Shown here: in pieces, positions 1-12,235 of the stretch
How positions within the stretch are numbered: the stretch's first letter is position 1
How the letters are laid out: each line of letters starts with the position of its first letter
Assembly (NCBI GenBank): GCA_963682175.1
Contig: OY821787.1
Coordinates: 24,406,501-24,470,500, forward strand
DNA length: 64,000 bases
Source of the DNA: Triglochin maritima
Taxonomy: Eukaryota > Streptophyta > Magnoliopsida > Alismatales > Juncaginaceae
Direction of reading: 5' to 3'
The notes under the pieces: generated by a model
Told to the model about the DNA's origin: nothing
Databases searched by the model: none
The model's input: the letters and a program-made list of their open reading frames with translations, nothing else
Translations under genes and position numbers: made by a program

Positions 1-688
1 TGCAAGAATTAAAAGAGAAGACAACATTAAAACAAACTAAGAGAAATTATTTTATTTACATGACTCACATTACAAGTAGCATTCTTCTCCACTTGAGTTT
101 TGCTCCAAGGCTTACTCTAAGTAGAGAGCATGCCACAAGGCAATGGGGTAATTACAAAGGAGGAAAAAGAGTTATATTTATAGGCATGAAAAAAGGTAAC
201 CGGGGACAATCCCCCGATGTGGGACTAATGACACCTACTAAAAATAGCTATAAACAACATAAAAAATACCTGAGACAAATAAAATCGGATCTGGACCGGG
301 TTGGGCCGCCAATTGCTGTCTGAATTGGTCTGATTGAGTCCAAATTTTGCAGCCATCTTTAGTGTTGTAATTAGGCAGTGGGGTGCACCATATCCGGTCA
401 TACATGTCTGGGCTTGAATCTAATTGCCAAAATACTCCTCATGATGGTGTTGAGTTTCTCGATTTGCAAATTTGTCCTCTTGGCTTGCATCCAGGTCCTT
501 CCCTCTTGCAGATCAGTCCATAAGTCTCACTGATCAGTCCTTTATCTCACGTTTTGGTCCTTTTTGTATCTCTTCTTCTCAAACTAGTTTATTCCTGAAA
601 CCTAAACATAAAACTCGTTACGTATCATTGCTTAAGTTCAAAATAGAGGATATAAGACACGAATATATGCATGATATGATGTCAATCA
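1..688 (-). repeat. G1 gypsy LTR, clipped by window start
   Basis: Minus-strand G1 LTR lacking its 3' part, which lies left of the window. The sequence aligns by eye with the second half of the full LTR at 19401-20942. It ends in TGTCAATCA at 688, the reverse complement of the family start TGATTGACA. A TATA-like box lies at 173-182 (minus), and a decayed form of the GCCAATTGGC palindrome near 303-320. It sits inside the G1b LTR that resumes at 689. The target duplication cannot be checked because the other edge is outside the window. Confidence 0.8.
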
Positions 689-1987
689 AAGTACAAGTAT
701 GTAATGTAGGTAAAATCAACTAAACACTAGTGTGGAGTCTAATTAACATCAACTACATCTACATCTACATCTACATCCATGCATGACTAACATAGTTAGA
801 CATGAAGTTAAAATGCACTTTGGGTTCTGAAGAATGAACTAAGTACCTATTGTACCATTAGGACATCAATTAACCATCCAAACAACTCAATACATTCATG
901 CATTCACTACTAATCAAGCATCCAAACATAACAAGCCATTTCCGTACAACGATAAACCATTACAAGCAACAAGATAAACTCTAGATCTAGCATGAGACAA
1001 GTACCTAGTGTGACCATTATCCCATCTAATACTAGCTTTAGCAAGTTACAAGTGTGGATCTACATTAAGCACATGAAATGGCACAAGATAAGAAGAACCC
1101 ATCATACACTTCACCGCCAACTACATTGCCTCCACCCCAAATGAGGTGGACCTACTCACTAATCATATAACAAGCATGGAAAGCAAGATATTAAGATTAA
1201 ACATTACATAAAACTCTAACTTGAAATCTAACCAACAAAATGAAAAACTAATTGCATAGAAAGAAAGTTAATTACAAGGGAACATGAATCCAACATTATA
1301 TTAAACAAAATGTGAGATTACAATATTCATCCACCTTCCTCCACTTGCAGCCAAATTGGGTAAAATCTAACCTACTCTAATGGGGGAAGTGGAGAAGAAG
1401 TAGAAAGGTGGAAGAAACATTGCTATTTATAGAAGAAATAAGGGCTTAGATGGATCTAGAAGCAATCTAACAGTTGTCATCATTTTCTCTATAGTCTGGT
1501 GCACCCAGATAATCAAGACGAAGCCACAAGAGAAATTGGGGCCAAATTGGAGCAAATTGATCCACCAATGGCAGAACAAAATCCACCACTTGAGGATTAT
1601 TTGCTTCTGATCGACCACGTTTTTCTCCAACAACTTAAACGTTGTATTTTTCACGTGGGGTGCACTCCTGGTCAGCTGGTTCAAGCCTATTAGTCTTAAA
1701 TTTCCCAAATACTCCTCAAGATCATGGTATTGAAGGATTTTTGCGTCCAAAATGTTTTTCGTGCATTCAGGTCCCTCTGGATTACAACTCGATCCTTCCT
1801 GATTTGCAGATGGGTCCTTGTTCATGACAAACAAGTCCACATTGCTTCATTTGAGTCCTTTTCTCTTCCTTTCTCTTCTTTATTACCTAATACTTGAAAC
1901 ACTACAAACAAACACTCGAGTAACACACAATTAAGGTAAAATAAAGGATATATAGCATGAATGCGATGTATGATATGCTACTAATCA
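689..1987 (-). repeat. G1b LTR, right part
   Basis: Minus-strand LTR of the G1b variant. It ends TGCTACTAATCA at 1987, the same terminus as the solo LTR ending at 39828. A TATA-like box is at 1423-1431 (minus, CTATTTATA on plus). The left part is displaced beyond the window by the G1 LTR at 1-688. The right edge falls inside the Harbinger transposase reading frame, so this is an insertion into that gene separate from the one at 2409. Confidence 0.75.
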
Positions 1988-1992
1988 AGCGA

Positions 1993-2408
1993 TTTTGAGA
2001 AAACTGATGTATTCTTTCAATGAAGACCCGATGCCACTGGTAGACTTGTAATATTAGCACTACAAAAATGCACTTGAACCATGCAAATGTTAGCATACGG
2101 CACATCAGTTGATGCAAACGATGAATATCCTATGGCTAAGTGAGGGAACAACCAGAAATACTCTACAAAATTCACTAAATGTGTCATTGCCCAATTTGGT
2201 GATGAATATTTGATAAGGCCTACACTGACGAATGTAGCAAGGCTACTTAACATCGGTGAGTGTGGTGGATTCCCTTATATGATAGGCAGCATTGTCTGCA
2301 TGTACTAGGAGTGGAAAAATTGCCCATGTGCATGGAAATCTCAATACTAAGGGCGAAGTGGCAAAGCGATACTTATCCTCGAGGTTGTAGCAACCCATGA
2401 TCTGTAAT
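1993..2408 (+). pseudogene. PIF/Harbinger transposase (ALP1/HARBI1-like nuclease), first part
   Basis: One frame gives recognisable Harbinger DDE-nuclease blocks in order: RPDATGRLVILALQKCT, MLAYGTS, FGDEYL, VARLLNIGE, GGFPYMIGSI, EWKNCP and LILEVVATHDL. It resembles plant ALP1-like proteins, which descend from PIF/Harbinger transposases. The block that normally reads GSIDCMHWEW has Val for the first catalytic Asp and a stop in place of Trp. Further in-frame stops are at FFQ*RP, KCT*TM, MAK*GN and SQY*GR. The gene continues at 11660 after a G1b LTR, and its N-terminal part lies beyond the LTRs at 1-1987. It is not functional. Confidence 0.85.
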
Positions 2409-2669
2409 TGATTCAGTTATAATACCGCAAGTGCACGGCTACGATAAAGTGGTGGCAAGTACGGGTCGAGTCCATAGGGAGGTGTGTCAACCCTAGTTCT
2501 TCAGAAATCAAGTGGGAAAAGAGAGGAGAAGTTGTTGATTACGCTAGCTAACAACACTAAACTATGAATGAATTAATAATTACCCTAAACCCCCATGGAG
2601 TGGAGGTGTGTAAGTATGTGTGTGTGTGTGTGAGTGGGTCTTCATTACATGACGCATAAGTGTGTAAAG
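2409..2669 (-). repeat. G1b LTR, left part (split by C1 element)
   Basis: It starts TGATTCAG and carries the conserved end of the family (GCAAGTGCACG on plus). It runs to the C1 insertion at 2670 and continues at 10352-11659. Joined, the LTR is about 1570 bp, like the G1b solo LTR at 38294-39828 (1535 bp). A (TG)n microsatellite lies at 2617-2632. No clean 5-bp target duplication is visible at the outer edges (GTAAT against CTATG). Confidence 0.75.
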
Positions 2670-4036
2670 TGTAAGATGTTAATGGCCTACTCCAGGTCTA
2701 ATTAAATTACTCTTAATCCCTACTCAATTTAATAATAGATGCAACGGAAACGAATTTAAACAAGTAGGGAAGAAACAAGCAAATCACAAATGGACAAGAG
2801 GATTTTACAGAGCTTCGACAACCTGCCAACGTCCTCTCTTGCAAGACCCGCTCGACTTCGAGCTCCGCTCACGTCTTCACTATCCGCTCCCAGATCCAGG
2901 CTGCGAGACAGTGTCTTTACAATCTTCAAGCTAGCGAATAACCCTCCCCTAGCTTGGAATCCTCATCTCACATTATGAGAAGGATGCTTCGGGCTTTCAC
3001 TAGAACCTTTACTCTTTTGAACAAAGAATTTGAGTTGAACAATACTCTCTAGATTGAGCACACTTTGTGTATGATATTGAAATGATAAAAGATGTGGAAG
3101 TTTAAGGCTTGGAGTGTAGGATTTACGGCTTTGAGGATTAGGAGACTTCTCTCTATTGTATGAGACAATTGGAAGTGTGAGAGTTGTCTAAACAATGTGT
3201 TTTCTAACCGTTAGGGAAGAATAGATTGATTGGTGTGAAGAACACACAAATATAAATCAAGATTCAGCAAAATAGTCCCTCAACGATCGACCGAATCGGG
3301 ATAAACGGTTGACCGTTTCCTTATGTATATGGAAATGTTCGAACCACAATAAGCGTCGGTGGAACCTACTAGGATATAACTTAAGTTCACTTAAGAGAAC
3401 AGTCGAACGAAAATCATGAGACGGTCAACCATTCGGGGGATTTTGGCCACGCAAAGATAATTGGTCTAACACAAGATATAGATTCGTTCGACCGAAAATA
3501 ACATGCACGTTTGGGCTTAAGAAAAGTGTTCATCCGGTCGACCGATTATAGGTCATCGTTCGACCGGTGGCCAATTGTATTTTAGGAGTAGGTTGAATTG
3601 ATACAAATATGACCATTAGGAGAATACAACAAGTATAACGGTCATCCGACAATACGGGAACGATCGACCGAAAGGTCAAAATCGGTCGATTGATTGAACA
3701 AGGAAAATTCACTTAGAGACACTACTGAAATCGGTCGAACAAAAACTTGTTTCGGTCAACCGATTGGCACAAAAAGTTTTGGTTTTGGTTTAGTGATTTT
3801 CCGACTAAGGTTTGGGTGATCTATTGTACTCAAATAAAAGATCAAATTACATGTCTTCAATAAGCTTTATTACATGTCTTGACTTGATTCCATTCCTCCT
3901 TGAGTCTTGACCACCTGTAGATGTTAGCACAATACAATATATATTCCATGCATTATGTGTGCTACACTACATTTGATTGTGATTAAGATTAGGCTGATTA
4001 AATCATCAAAACATGGATTAAGCCAAAAAACCAACA
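2670..4036 (-). repeat. C1 3' LTR
   Basis: On plus it starts TGTAAGAT and ends CCAACA (minus: TGTTGG...CTTACA). It aligns with the 5' LTR at 8867-10346 but is 113 bp shorter and visibly diverged, so the insertion is old. The stretch 3270-3770 is dense in GGTCGACC-like boxes, described under findings. Confidence 0.85.
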
Positions 4037-4050
4037 ATCTCTCCCTTTTT
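4037..4050 (-). promoter_or_regulatory. C1 polypurine tract
   Basis: The minus strand reads AAAAAGGGAGAGAT directly before the LTR start TGTTGG. It is the expected primer for plus-strand synthesis and marks the 3' LTR boundary. The homologous tract in the other C1 copy is at 35010-35023. Confidence 0.75.
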
Positions 4051-4179
4051 GATGATGACAAGTTATATCTCCATACTTGAAATCTCAATATGTACACTAT
4101 GCATATATGAAGTTTCCCCTAAGGATGTGCATAGTTTAGGTCATCTTTCAATTAATTTTAATTTCAAGTTTCTTCTCCC

Positions 4180-6773
4180 TGTTGAACGTTTTAATTAAAC
4201 CGCAAGTGCACGACGTCGGTGAAGATGTGGCAAATACGGGTCGTCCACAGGGAGGTGAGCAGCCTCTTGTTTATCGGAAATCAAGTGGCGAAAAATGGAG
4301 AAGAGAGTTTGATTATCCTACTCTACGCTACACTACACTACGAAGTACGAAATGCGAAAGAAAACAAGAAACGATGAACTACCAAACTAAACTAAGAACT
4401 AAATAAGAGCTGGAATTCAGAAATGGAAAACCCCTAAGGGGTGGAGTGAGTGCACACATACAAAGAGGTGGGTGTTGAACACATTCTTTAAGCCCAAATG
4501 AAGGTGGTGTTATCATGCATAGGAGGTGATGAGAATTTTATTTATACCGCAAGTGCACGACGTCAATGAAGACCGTGCAAGTACGGGTCGAACACAAGGA
4601 GGGAGAGATATTATTATTTTTGTGATTTTCGATTAAGGAAAGAGAGGGAGAGAAATAAGTTTGGTTTGAGATTTTTGGTTTTTTAATTAATTTCTAAAGC
4701 AAGAACAACAAAAACAAATTAAAAATAAAGCAAAGATGGATGAGAGTCCAGCGGGTGGAGGTTTAGATATCGGGTTTAGATTAGAGAATTCTGAAACTTA
4801 TGACAAATCACATTAGTTATAAAGCATTACATGATAAATGACTCAACATAAACTCAAGTAATCAAAATGTACTAACACGAAATTAAAATAATAACATTAT
4901 TCTTCTTCTCATCACCCTAAATCCGTCACCCCCACCCTTTGGACAGAGTTAGAAACTCATGGATGGAGGGAAGGAGAAGGGGTCCTAGAGAAACTACAAA
5001 AGAAAACTAAAAAACAAGAAATAAAAGAACAGAATTTTATTTCTAAAGAGAAGAACAAAACGTAAGACTTATTACAACATCGTTTCGGGACTATTTATAG
5101 CCGATACAAGGGACCCAAGTATAAAATAGGAAAGTACACGCGTCAAGACACGACTGGACAAAATTCGGGGCCACGGATCGCAAGGGGTGCGGCGTTTCCG
5201 CCACATGTTGTATGTAAGGTGATGCGATTTCGCCGCAATATATGCTCTGATTGGATCCGGATTTTTCCTGTGTGTTTATGGTATGATTTAAATGTCCTTT
5301 GCGCGTCTGGATTGATTTCTTTCCTTTCTTTTGAGCTCCAAATTTATTTCTTCATATATTTGGAGATCCACATTGATTTTTCTTTAGGATTTCTCCAAAA
5401 TAATATTTTGGTACTTTAATTTGCAGTCGGGTCCTCGACTTTTTGAATTTAAGTCCCTGACTACTTTTGTGCTTAAGTCTTTGGCCTTTTTGTAATTAGG
5501 TCTTTGAATGCTTTTATGCTTGGATGGACATCCATTTGAATCCCGATAATCTTGACTTGGTCTTTATGATAGAAATGAGTCTCTTGCACGCGTTTATGCT
5601 CGGGATATGGGTAATTTGCATTCAGGCCCCTGTATTCTATAAATAAGACTAAACACATACCTTAGTAGCATTTATTGATATAAAATTAATCTAAATGAAA
5701 GGCATATGATGCAATGTATGCAATGCATCAGGAGGTGTCTACGTGTTATGGCAAAACCTATCAATCCATTCACCAACCTAGTTGATTAACATTTACATAT
5801 ACAAGTTGTTTATTTCAGAACTTAAACAAGTGTGACAAGTGTCTAACCATTTTGGCAAAACTCATCAAGTAATAAATTCTATCCTAAACAAGCAAGCATA
5901 CATTCACGTTTTATCAACACATTGTAAATAAAGCATTCATTCCATTCTCATTGCATGTATGAACATCTACTCCACCCCCAAAGGGGATGGAACTACTCAC
6001 TACTCATTAGACTAGTTATTAAACTAAGCAAAGAAAGCTACTAAAACTAATGAAATGAAATTAAGCAAAGTAAAACAAACAACATGAAACAAACAACATA
6101 ATGAAGATACTTTTATTAAGATGACTCACAATTCAAGTAGCATCCTCCCACTTTAGTGTGTGGTTCAAGGCCTAACTTCAGTAGGAAGAATAGTCACTTA
6201 AAATATGAAGTGATTACAATGGAAGGTGAAGAGTTCTATTTATAGCCAAAGAAAAAGGCAATCCCGGACAATCCCCCCGATGTGGGACTAAACAAATACC
6301 AGAAATGGACTAAATACACACTAATACGCGACCCACCAAAATCTTAGCGGATTTGGAGCAAAACAGACCGCCAATTAGAGGTCTTGGACCACCAATTGGC
6401 GGTCTATATGGTCCGGAACACGTTGGATTTTATTGTGGGCTTTTCTGGATGTCTTTGTTGGTCTTTGATGCATCTACTTTGTTTATTGGAGCTCCGACCC
6501 GAATCTAATTGCCAAAATACTCCCCAAGATGGTGTGGAGTTTTATGTTTTGCTCTTTGGTCCTTCGGTCTTACGTTCAGGTCCTTCTCCCTTGCATCTTA
6601 GTCCCCAGGTCTCACAATTCAGTCTTTTTTCCCAGCTTTTGGGTCCTTTTATGCTTCATCTCTTCAAACCTATTTATTTCTGAAATTCAAACATAAAACT
6701 CGTCACATAGCATTGTTTAGGTGAAAGATAATGGATATAAGATACAAATATAAGCATGAAATGATGTCAATCA
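4180..6773 (-). repeat. Solo G1 LTR inside C1 (interrupted)
   Basis: It starts TGTTGAACG on plus and ends GTCAATCA. The exact target duplication CTCCC is at 4175-4179 and 6774-6778. Without the nested LTR (4527-5730 plus its duplication) it is about 1.39 kb. A TATA-like box (plus TATTTATAG) is near 6237-6245. The palindrome doublet is present in decayed form at 6369-6405. No internal sequence is left, so it is a solo LTR from LTR-LTR recombination. Confidence 0.88.
4527..5730 (-). repeat. Solo LTR nested in the G1 LTR, distantly related family
   Basis: It starts TGATGAGAA and ends CAATGCATCA, 1204 bp, with the exact target duplication GGAGG at 4522-4526 and 5731-5735. Its left end shares the conserved GCAAGTGCACGACG segment with G1, but the rest differs. 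A minus TATA-like box (plus CTATTTATAG) is at 5091-5100. It is the innermost layer of the left nest. Confidence 0.88.
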
Positions 6774-6778
6774 CTCCC

Positions 6779-7227
6779 CCTTTTACATCCATCAAAATTT
6801 TAATTAATGTAAACTTAAGATGTCCAATGTCTTCACCCCTTGTCTAATGTAATGAATTTGATCCCCCTTAAGTTTGCAATCTATCGCTCCATCTAAAAGC
6901 TATTCATTAAGTTTTCTTTATCAATATGAATAGGTCTAACAATTAAGCTCGTTTTTTCTCCCTTTTTTAACATCAATCAAATATGGGCATATAAGCAAAT
7001 ATTGTTTTTCTCCCCCTTTATATGATGCAATTGTATGAAACTAAAGATATGACAATTAAGCATTTATACTCCTATTGGAACCAATTCTATATGCTTAGGA
7101 GGATTAAAAGAATCATTACCCAACTTGCATTACTCAATTGTGGTTCCAATTCTCCTTTCGATAGTGTAACCGGCTTTGAATTTGACTTTGCAAGCTCGCC
7201 TGGTCACTACCGATCTCTCATCCTCCT
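6779..7227 (-). other. C1 3' noncoding region
   Basis: Between the G1 solo LTR and the gag stop there is no coding sequence. The plus strand has several CTCCCCCTT or CTCCCTTTT runs, that is, purine tracts on the sense strand. The plus-oriented copy shows the same GGGGGAG runs at about 34765-35020. Confidence 0.6.
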
Positions 7228-8813
7228 TTAAGTACCTACAAGTGTAGATTTAGATACTCAAACAACTTTGGGTCCTTGATCATTAGCTTTAGGAATCCAA
7301 ACCATTTTGATTTTGAGAGCCCACACACTTGAGGAACTTTGATTAACAAAAAATTGCTTTCCATTCAAAGTGGTGTAAGAAACATGGTTTTTAACATATG
7401 AAGCATTATATCCTAGACCATGTTTGTCTTGTGATTGTCTTTGACTACCGAGAAGCATGTCAAGCATTTTTGTTCCCTTAGTGAACTTCTCTAGATGTTT
7501 TCTTAATTGCACATTACAAGTTCTAAGATCTAGTTGTTCATCAACTTAAAGCATGATTTTCATGTCTAGCAATCACCTCGTTATTTTCATTCATGATTGT
7601 TTTCTAGCATTCTTATTCTTATCACAAATGATCTAATATTGTTTAAATAAATCATGAAAGACATTTTGAAGCTCATCATGTGTGTCTGTATCTTGTTTAG
7701 AGCATCAGCTATCACTAGAATAAGACCTAGTAGAGCAACAATTAGGATTACTAGAACAAGAGTTAGAAGCTACCTCACTTTCTTCATCTTGTATAGCCAT
7801 GAAGCATGTGTGGGCAACTTCTCTTCTACTTTGTAGGGAGGATGATGATGAAGATGATGAGGACTCATCCCAAGTCACTTTGTGAGCTTCCTCCTTCCTT
7901 TCTCTACTCCTGCTCTTTTCTTTTTCTCTCCTTCTCTCCTTTCTCTCCTTTCTCTTTCTTTTCTCTTCTCTCATTTTCACTCTTCTCCTCCTCCTTTTCT
8001 ATCTCCTTTTTCACACTTCTTCTTCCTATTATTTCTCTCATTTCTCCCTTATCTTTCTTGAGGTATTTGTAGAAGTCTTTGGCAAGGACTTCAATGTCCT
8101 CATCTTCTTCTCTCATTCTTGGTTCATCTAAATTTGCATGTAATGCCAAGGTGGATTTCATCTTGGAGGCTTCTTTCTCCTTTTGATGATTGATTTGGAG
8201 TTCACGAGCCATTAAATTTCCAATTAGTTCCTCCATCACGAGTTTGGAAAGGTCGTGTGATTCCTCAATTGCAATGACCTTGTCTTCCCAATCGTTGTTG
8301 AGCTATCGGAGGAACTTCCTTGCCATTTCTCCTTCACTAATTTGTCTTCCAAGAACACAAAGAGAGTTAGTGATATCGGTGAAGTGACTGCTTATTTCGC
8401 TTATGTTATCACTGGTTTGCATAGTGAAAATTTCATATTTATGCTTGAGGAGGCTAATTCTTGTTTCTTTTGTTTTGCTATCACCCTCATGATGCATTTG
8501 TAATCTATCTCATATTTCATATCCACTTTCACAACCCCTAATCCTATTATATTCACCCTCATTCAAGCCACAATAAATGATGTTCATGATAGTTGAATTC
8601 ATTTCATGTTCCTTCATTTTAGCCCTAGTTAAGGTGATTAAGTCTTCTTCCTTAGGATAGGTGTATGGGTTTTGGAGGAAGATCCAAAACTTAAGGTCGT
8701 TAGATACTAAGAATATTTTCATTCAGTCTCCCAATAATCATAGTTTGACCCATTTAGTAAAGGAGGTCTAGTGGTGCAAAGTCCATCTACATGATTAGAT
8801 GAAGTTGATGTAA
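7228..8813 (-). pseudogene. gag: C1 gag (copia UBN2-type), decayed
   Basis: Reading leftward from about 8813, the frame gives TSTSSNH..., LNGSNYDYW, VSNDLKFWIF, RAKMKEHEMNS, MHHEGDSKTKETRISLLKHK and MEELIGNLMARELQINH. These are hallmarks of the UBN2/gag domain of plant copia elements. The ATG is mutated to ATT, there is a 1-nt frameshift after NYDYW, and stops interrupt it near 8512 and 8303. After the UBN2 part comes a very Lys/Glu-rich stretch (7904-8060) where a zinc knuckle would normally stand. Then come a Ser run and a C-terminal block (KMVWIPKAN, GPKVV, SKSTLVGT). It stops at 7228-7230 with no protease after it. Confidence 0.8.
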
Positions 8814-8852
8814 TGCTAAAATGAGATTAATTATATGAAATTTAGCACCTAT

Positions 8853-8864
8853 GGTCTGATACCA
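8853..8864 (-). promoter_or_regulatory. C1 primer-binding site
   Basis: The minus strand reads TGGTATCAGACC, two nucleotides inside the 5' LTR. It matches the usual plant copia site complementary to initiator-Met tRNA (TGGTATCAGAGC) at 11 of 12 positions. Confidence 0.85.
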
Positions 8865-8866
8865 AA

Positions 8867-10346
8867 TGTAAGATCGTAATCTCCTACTTAATATCCAATC
8901 AAATTACATTAAATCCCTACTCAATTTAACAATAGATGCAGCGGAAACGAATTTAAATAAGTAGGGAAGAAACAAGCAAACCACAAATGGACATGAGGAT
9001 TTTACAGAGGTCCGATCACCCGCCTATGTCCTCTCTTGCAAGCTCAACTAGACACTTCGAGCTCCGCTCACATCTTCACTATTTGTTCCTTGTTCTAGGC
9101 CGGGAGACAAAACCCTTACAATCTTCAAGCTAGCGAACAACCCTTGCCTAGCTTGGAATCCTCTTCTCACAATCTGAGAAGGTTGCTTCGGGCTTTCACC
9201 AGAGCCTTTACTCTTTTGAACAAAGAACTTGAGTGGAACAAAACTCTCTTGCTTGAGTACACTTTGAGTATGATATTGAAATGATCAAAGATGTGGAAGT
9301 TTAAGGCTTGGAGTGTATGATTTAGGGAATTGAGGATTGGGAGACCTCTCTATAATGTTTGAGACAATTGGAAGTGTGAGAGTTGTCTAAACAATGTGTT
9401 TTGACCTCTATTTATTAGCTCTTAAAGTTTTCTAGCCGTTGGGGAAGAATTGATTGATTGGTGTGAAGAACACACAAACAGAAATCAAGATTCAGCAAAA
9501 TAGTCCCTTAACGGTCGACCGAATCGGGATAAACGGTCAACCATTTCCTTAAGTATAAGGAAAGTTCGAACCACAATAACTATTGGTCGAACCTACTAGG
9601 CTATAACTTATGTTTCACTTAAGTGAATGGTCGAACCAAAAGCTTGTGATGGTCAACCTTTTGGGGGATTTTGGCCAGGGAAAGGTAATCGGTCGAACAC
9701 AAGATATGGATTCGTTCAACCAAAAATAACAGGCACTTTTGGGCTCAAGAAAAGGGTCCATCCATTCGACCGATTATAGGTCATCGTTCGACTTGTGGCC
9801 GATTGTAGTTTAGGGGTAGGTTGAATTTATATGAATACGACCGTTGGGAGAATACGACAAGTATAATGGCAATCCAACGATATGGAAACAGTCGACTAGT
9901 TGAACAAGGGAAATTCACTTAGAGACTCTGTTAAAATTGGTCGAACAAAAAATTGTTTCAAACGACCAATTGGCACAAAAAGTTTAGGTTTTGGTTTAGT
10001 GGTTTTCTGCCTATGGTTTGGGTGATCTATTGAAGTCCAATTGATGTAAAATTTTGTGTGTGACTTCTACAAGGAACCTAGTGTGTATGTGAGTAAGTTT
10101 TAACTCTTGTATACTCAAGATTACACAAGTTCCTAAGACTCAAAATAAAGGCACATTACATGTCTTCAAAAGCTTGATTACATGTCTTGACTTCAATTCC
10201 ATTCTTCCTTGAGTCTTGATCACATGTAGGTGTTAGAACAATACAATATATCTTTCATGCATTATATGGGCTACACTACATTTAATTGTGATTAAGATTA
10301 TGTTGATTAAATCATCAAAAGAAGAATTAAGGCCAAAAAGCCAACA
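8867..10346 (-). repeat. C1 5' LTR
   Basis: 1480 bp; plus-strand ends are TGTAAGATCG and GCCAACA. A TATA-like segment (plus TATTTATTAG) is near 9409-9418. Upstream of it on the minus strand (9500-9990) are repeated GGTCGACC/GGTCGAAC/GGTCAACC boxes. U5 is AT-poor near 9000-9200 and resembles the same segment in the 3' LTR. Confidence 0.85.
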
Positions 10347-10351
10347 TAAAG

Positions 10352-11659
10352 TAGGTGAAATCAATTAGAAACTAGGGTGGAGTCTATTTAACATCAACTA
10401 CATTTACATGAATACATGACTAATATAGTTAGACATGATGATAAGATTAACTGTGAATTCTCAAAACATGAACTAAGTACCTAGTGTGGACATTAAAACA
10501 TTAATTAACCCCTTCATACAACTTAATCCGTTCATGCATTCTCTACTAATCAAGCATCCATACAAAACAAGCCATTTCCATAAAACCATTACAAGCAACA
10601 AGATAAACTCTAAAGCTAGCATGAGATAAGTTCCTAGTGTGGACATTATCCCATCTAATACAAGTTTAAGCATTCTACAAGTATAGATCTACATTACAAG
10701 CCATAAGATAAACTCTAAAGCTAGCATGATACAAGTACCTAGTGTGGACAGTATCCCATCTAATACAAGTTTAAGCATGCTACGAGTATAGTTCTACATT
10801 TAAGCACATGAAATCATAAAAGAACCCATCACTATCACATAATCTACATCACTTCCACCCCAAATGTGGTGGATTACTCTCTACTCATTAAGGTAACAAA
10901 TTATGCTAAGATTTAAGGAAACAAAACATGCAAGACTAAAGGAAACAATATCTAACAAAAAAGAAAATGTTTTATTTACATGACTCACATTACAATGTGG
11001 CATCCTCTCCACCATGAGTTTTGCTTCAATGGCTTACTCCAAGAAGAGAGAATGACCACCAAATAATGGGTGGATTACAAAGGAGGAAGAGTTTCATTTA
11101 TAGACATGAAAAAGGAAACTAGGGACAATTCCACGGTGTGGGACTAATGAAACATTCCTTGAATACATAAACACATAACCCATGTTCGTGCGTAACTGGG
11201 TCGCATTCTGACCAACAATTATTTTAAAACAATAAACATAATACTCCAAGCCTGCTAATTGGTGGTCTAATTTGGTCAGATTTGACTCATTTTCGTGCGT
11301 CTACTAAATCTCTTCATTTATGTATGTGGGGTGTGTCCTAGTTAGCCATTTGAGTCTGCACCCGAATCTAATTGCCAAAGTATTCCTCATGATGGTGTGG
11401 AGTTTCTCGGTTTGCTATTTGGTCCCTTCAGGCTTACATCCAAGTCCTTCCCTCTTGCAGATGGGTCCTTGTGCATGACGGAGAGGTACATTTTGCTTCA
11501 TTTAAGTCATTTCTTCTTACGTTTCAGACATTTTTCTCTTCCTTTCTCTTCTTTATTACCTAATACCTTAAATATAACAACAAACACTCGAGTAGCACAA
11601 TATTAGGGTAAAAGATAGAATATATAGTATGAATATGATGCATGATATGCTACTAATTA
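10352..11659 (-). repeat. G1b LTR, right part
   Basis: Continuation of 2409-2669 after the C1 insertion. It has CTAGTGTGGACATTATCCC-type repeats near 10480-10770, a minus TATA-like box near 11095-11103 and the terminus GCTACTAATTA, where the last CA has decayed to TA. After it the Harbinger frame resumes. Confidence 0.75.
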
Positions 11660-12225
11660 CTATGGATTTGATATTCATTCTTCGGCTTCCCCAGTGTGTG
11701 TAATGACCTTAATGTGATTCATCGATCACCAATTTTTGATGATATTCAACAAGGAAGAGCACCACTTGTAAATTACATGGTCAATGGTCAACACAACAAT
11801 ATGAGATACTATCTTATTGATGGTATTCATTAGCAATGGGCCGCATTCACCTAATCTGTCATTCTTCCACAAACTCTTCAAGATAGATTGTTTGCTTAAT
11901 GCCAAGAGGCCACATGGAAGGATGTGGAGCACGCAATTGGAGTGCTTCAATGGCGATTCGCAATAATTCAAAATCCATCTCTTGCATGGAATGTCGACCT
12001 CCTAAAGAAAATTATGATGGCTTACATCATAATGCACAATATGGTAGTAGAGGATAACGAGAATCATATGCTCACTATGTTGATAAAACTGAATTTATTG
12101 ATGATCGTCGTCAACATACAATTAGTAGAAGAACAACAAATGATGACGAGCCATTCGAATACTCCACCGACCATGTTGTTGATATTAGTACTTACTTGGA
12201 AAATAAAGATCAAATGGACTTCTGA
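11660..12225 (+). pseudogene. PIF/Harbinger transposase, second part
   Basis: This continues the gene broken at 2408. Blocks seen are NDLNVIHRSPIFDD, GRAPLVNYMVNG, YYLIDGIH, FA*CQEATWKDVEHAIGV, LQWRFAIIQNPSL, IMMAYIIMHNMVVED and a C-terminal DEPFEYSTDH. The second Asp and the Glu of the DDE triad fall in the ND and DVEHA blocks. Stops occur at GIH*QW, FT*SV and FA*CQ, and a 1-nt frameshift follows VEDNENH. The last frame ends at 12223-12225. With 1993-2408 it shows that one transposase gene was cut by an LTR insertion. Confidence 0.85.
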
Positions 12226-12235
12226 TTGGAAGGGA

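Larger units (their letters stand above)
2670..10346 (-). mobile_element. C1: complete pol-less copia-type LTR element with nested LTRs
   Basis: Two minus-strand LTRs (5' 8867-10346, 3' 2670-4036) bound an internal region with an initiator-Met-type primer site, a decayed gag and a polypurine tract. The flanking 5-bp target duplication is exact: TAAAG at 2665-2669 and 10347-10351. No protease, integrase, RT or RNase H is recognisable. The gag frame ends in LVGT-stop and is followed by purine-rich 3' sequence, exactly as in the second C1 copy (27061-36055). I infer a family that lost pol before both insertions. A solo G1 LTR at 4180-6773 interrupts the 3' noncoding part. Confidence 0.85.

Noticed and set aside
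7705..8239. Lys/Glu-rich and Ser-run frames as separate nuclear proteins
   Set aside because: They are colinear with the C-terminal part of copia-type gag in the C1 element.
2404..11664. Target duplication of the G1b LTR in the Harbinger gene
   Set aside because: GTAAT on the left and CTATG on the right do not match; the LTR is supported by its ends and the restored reading frame only.
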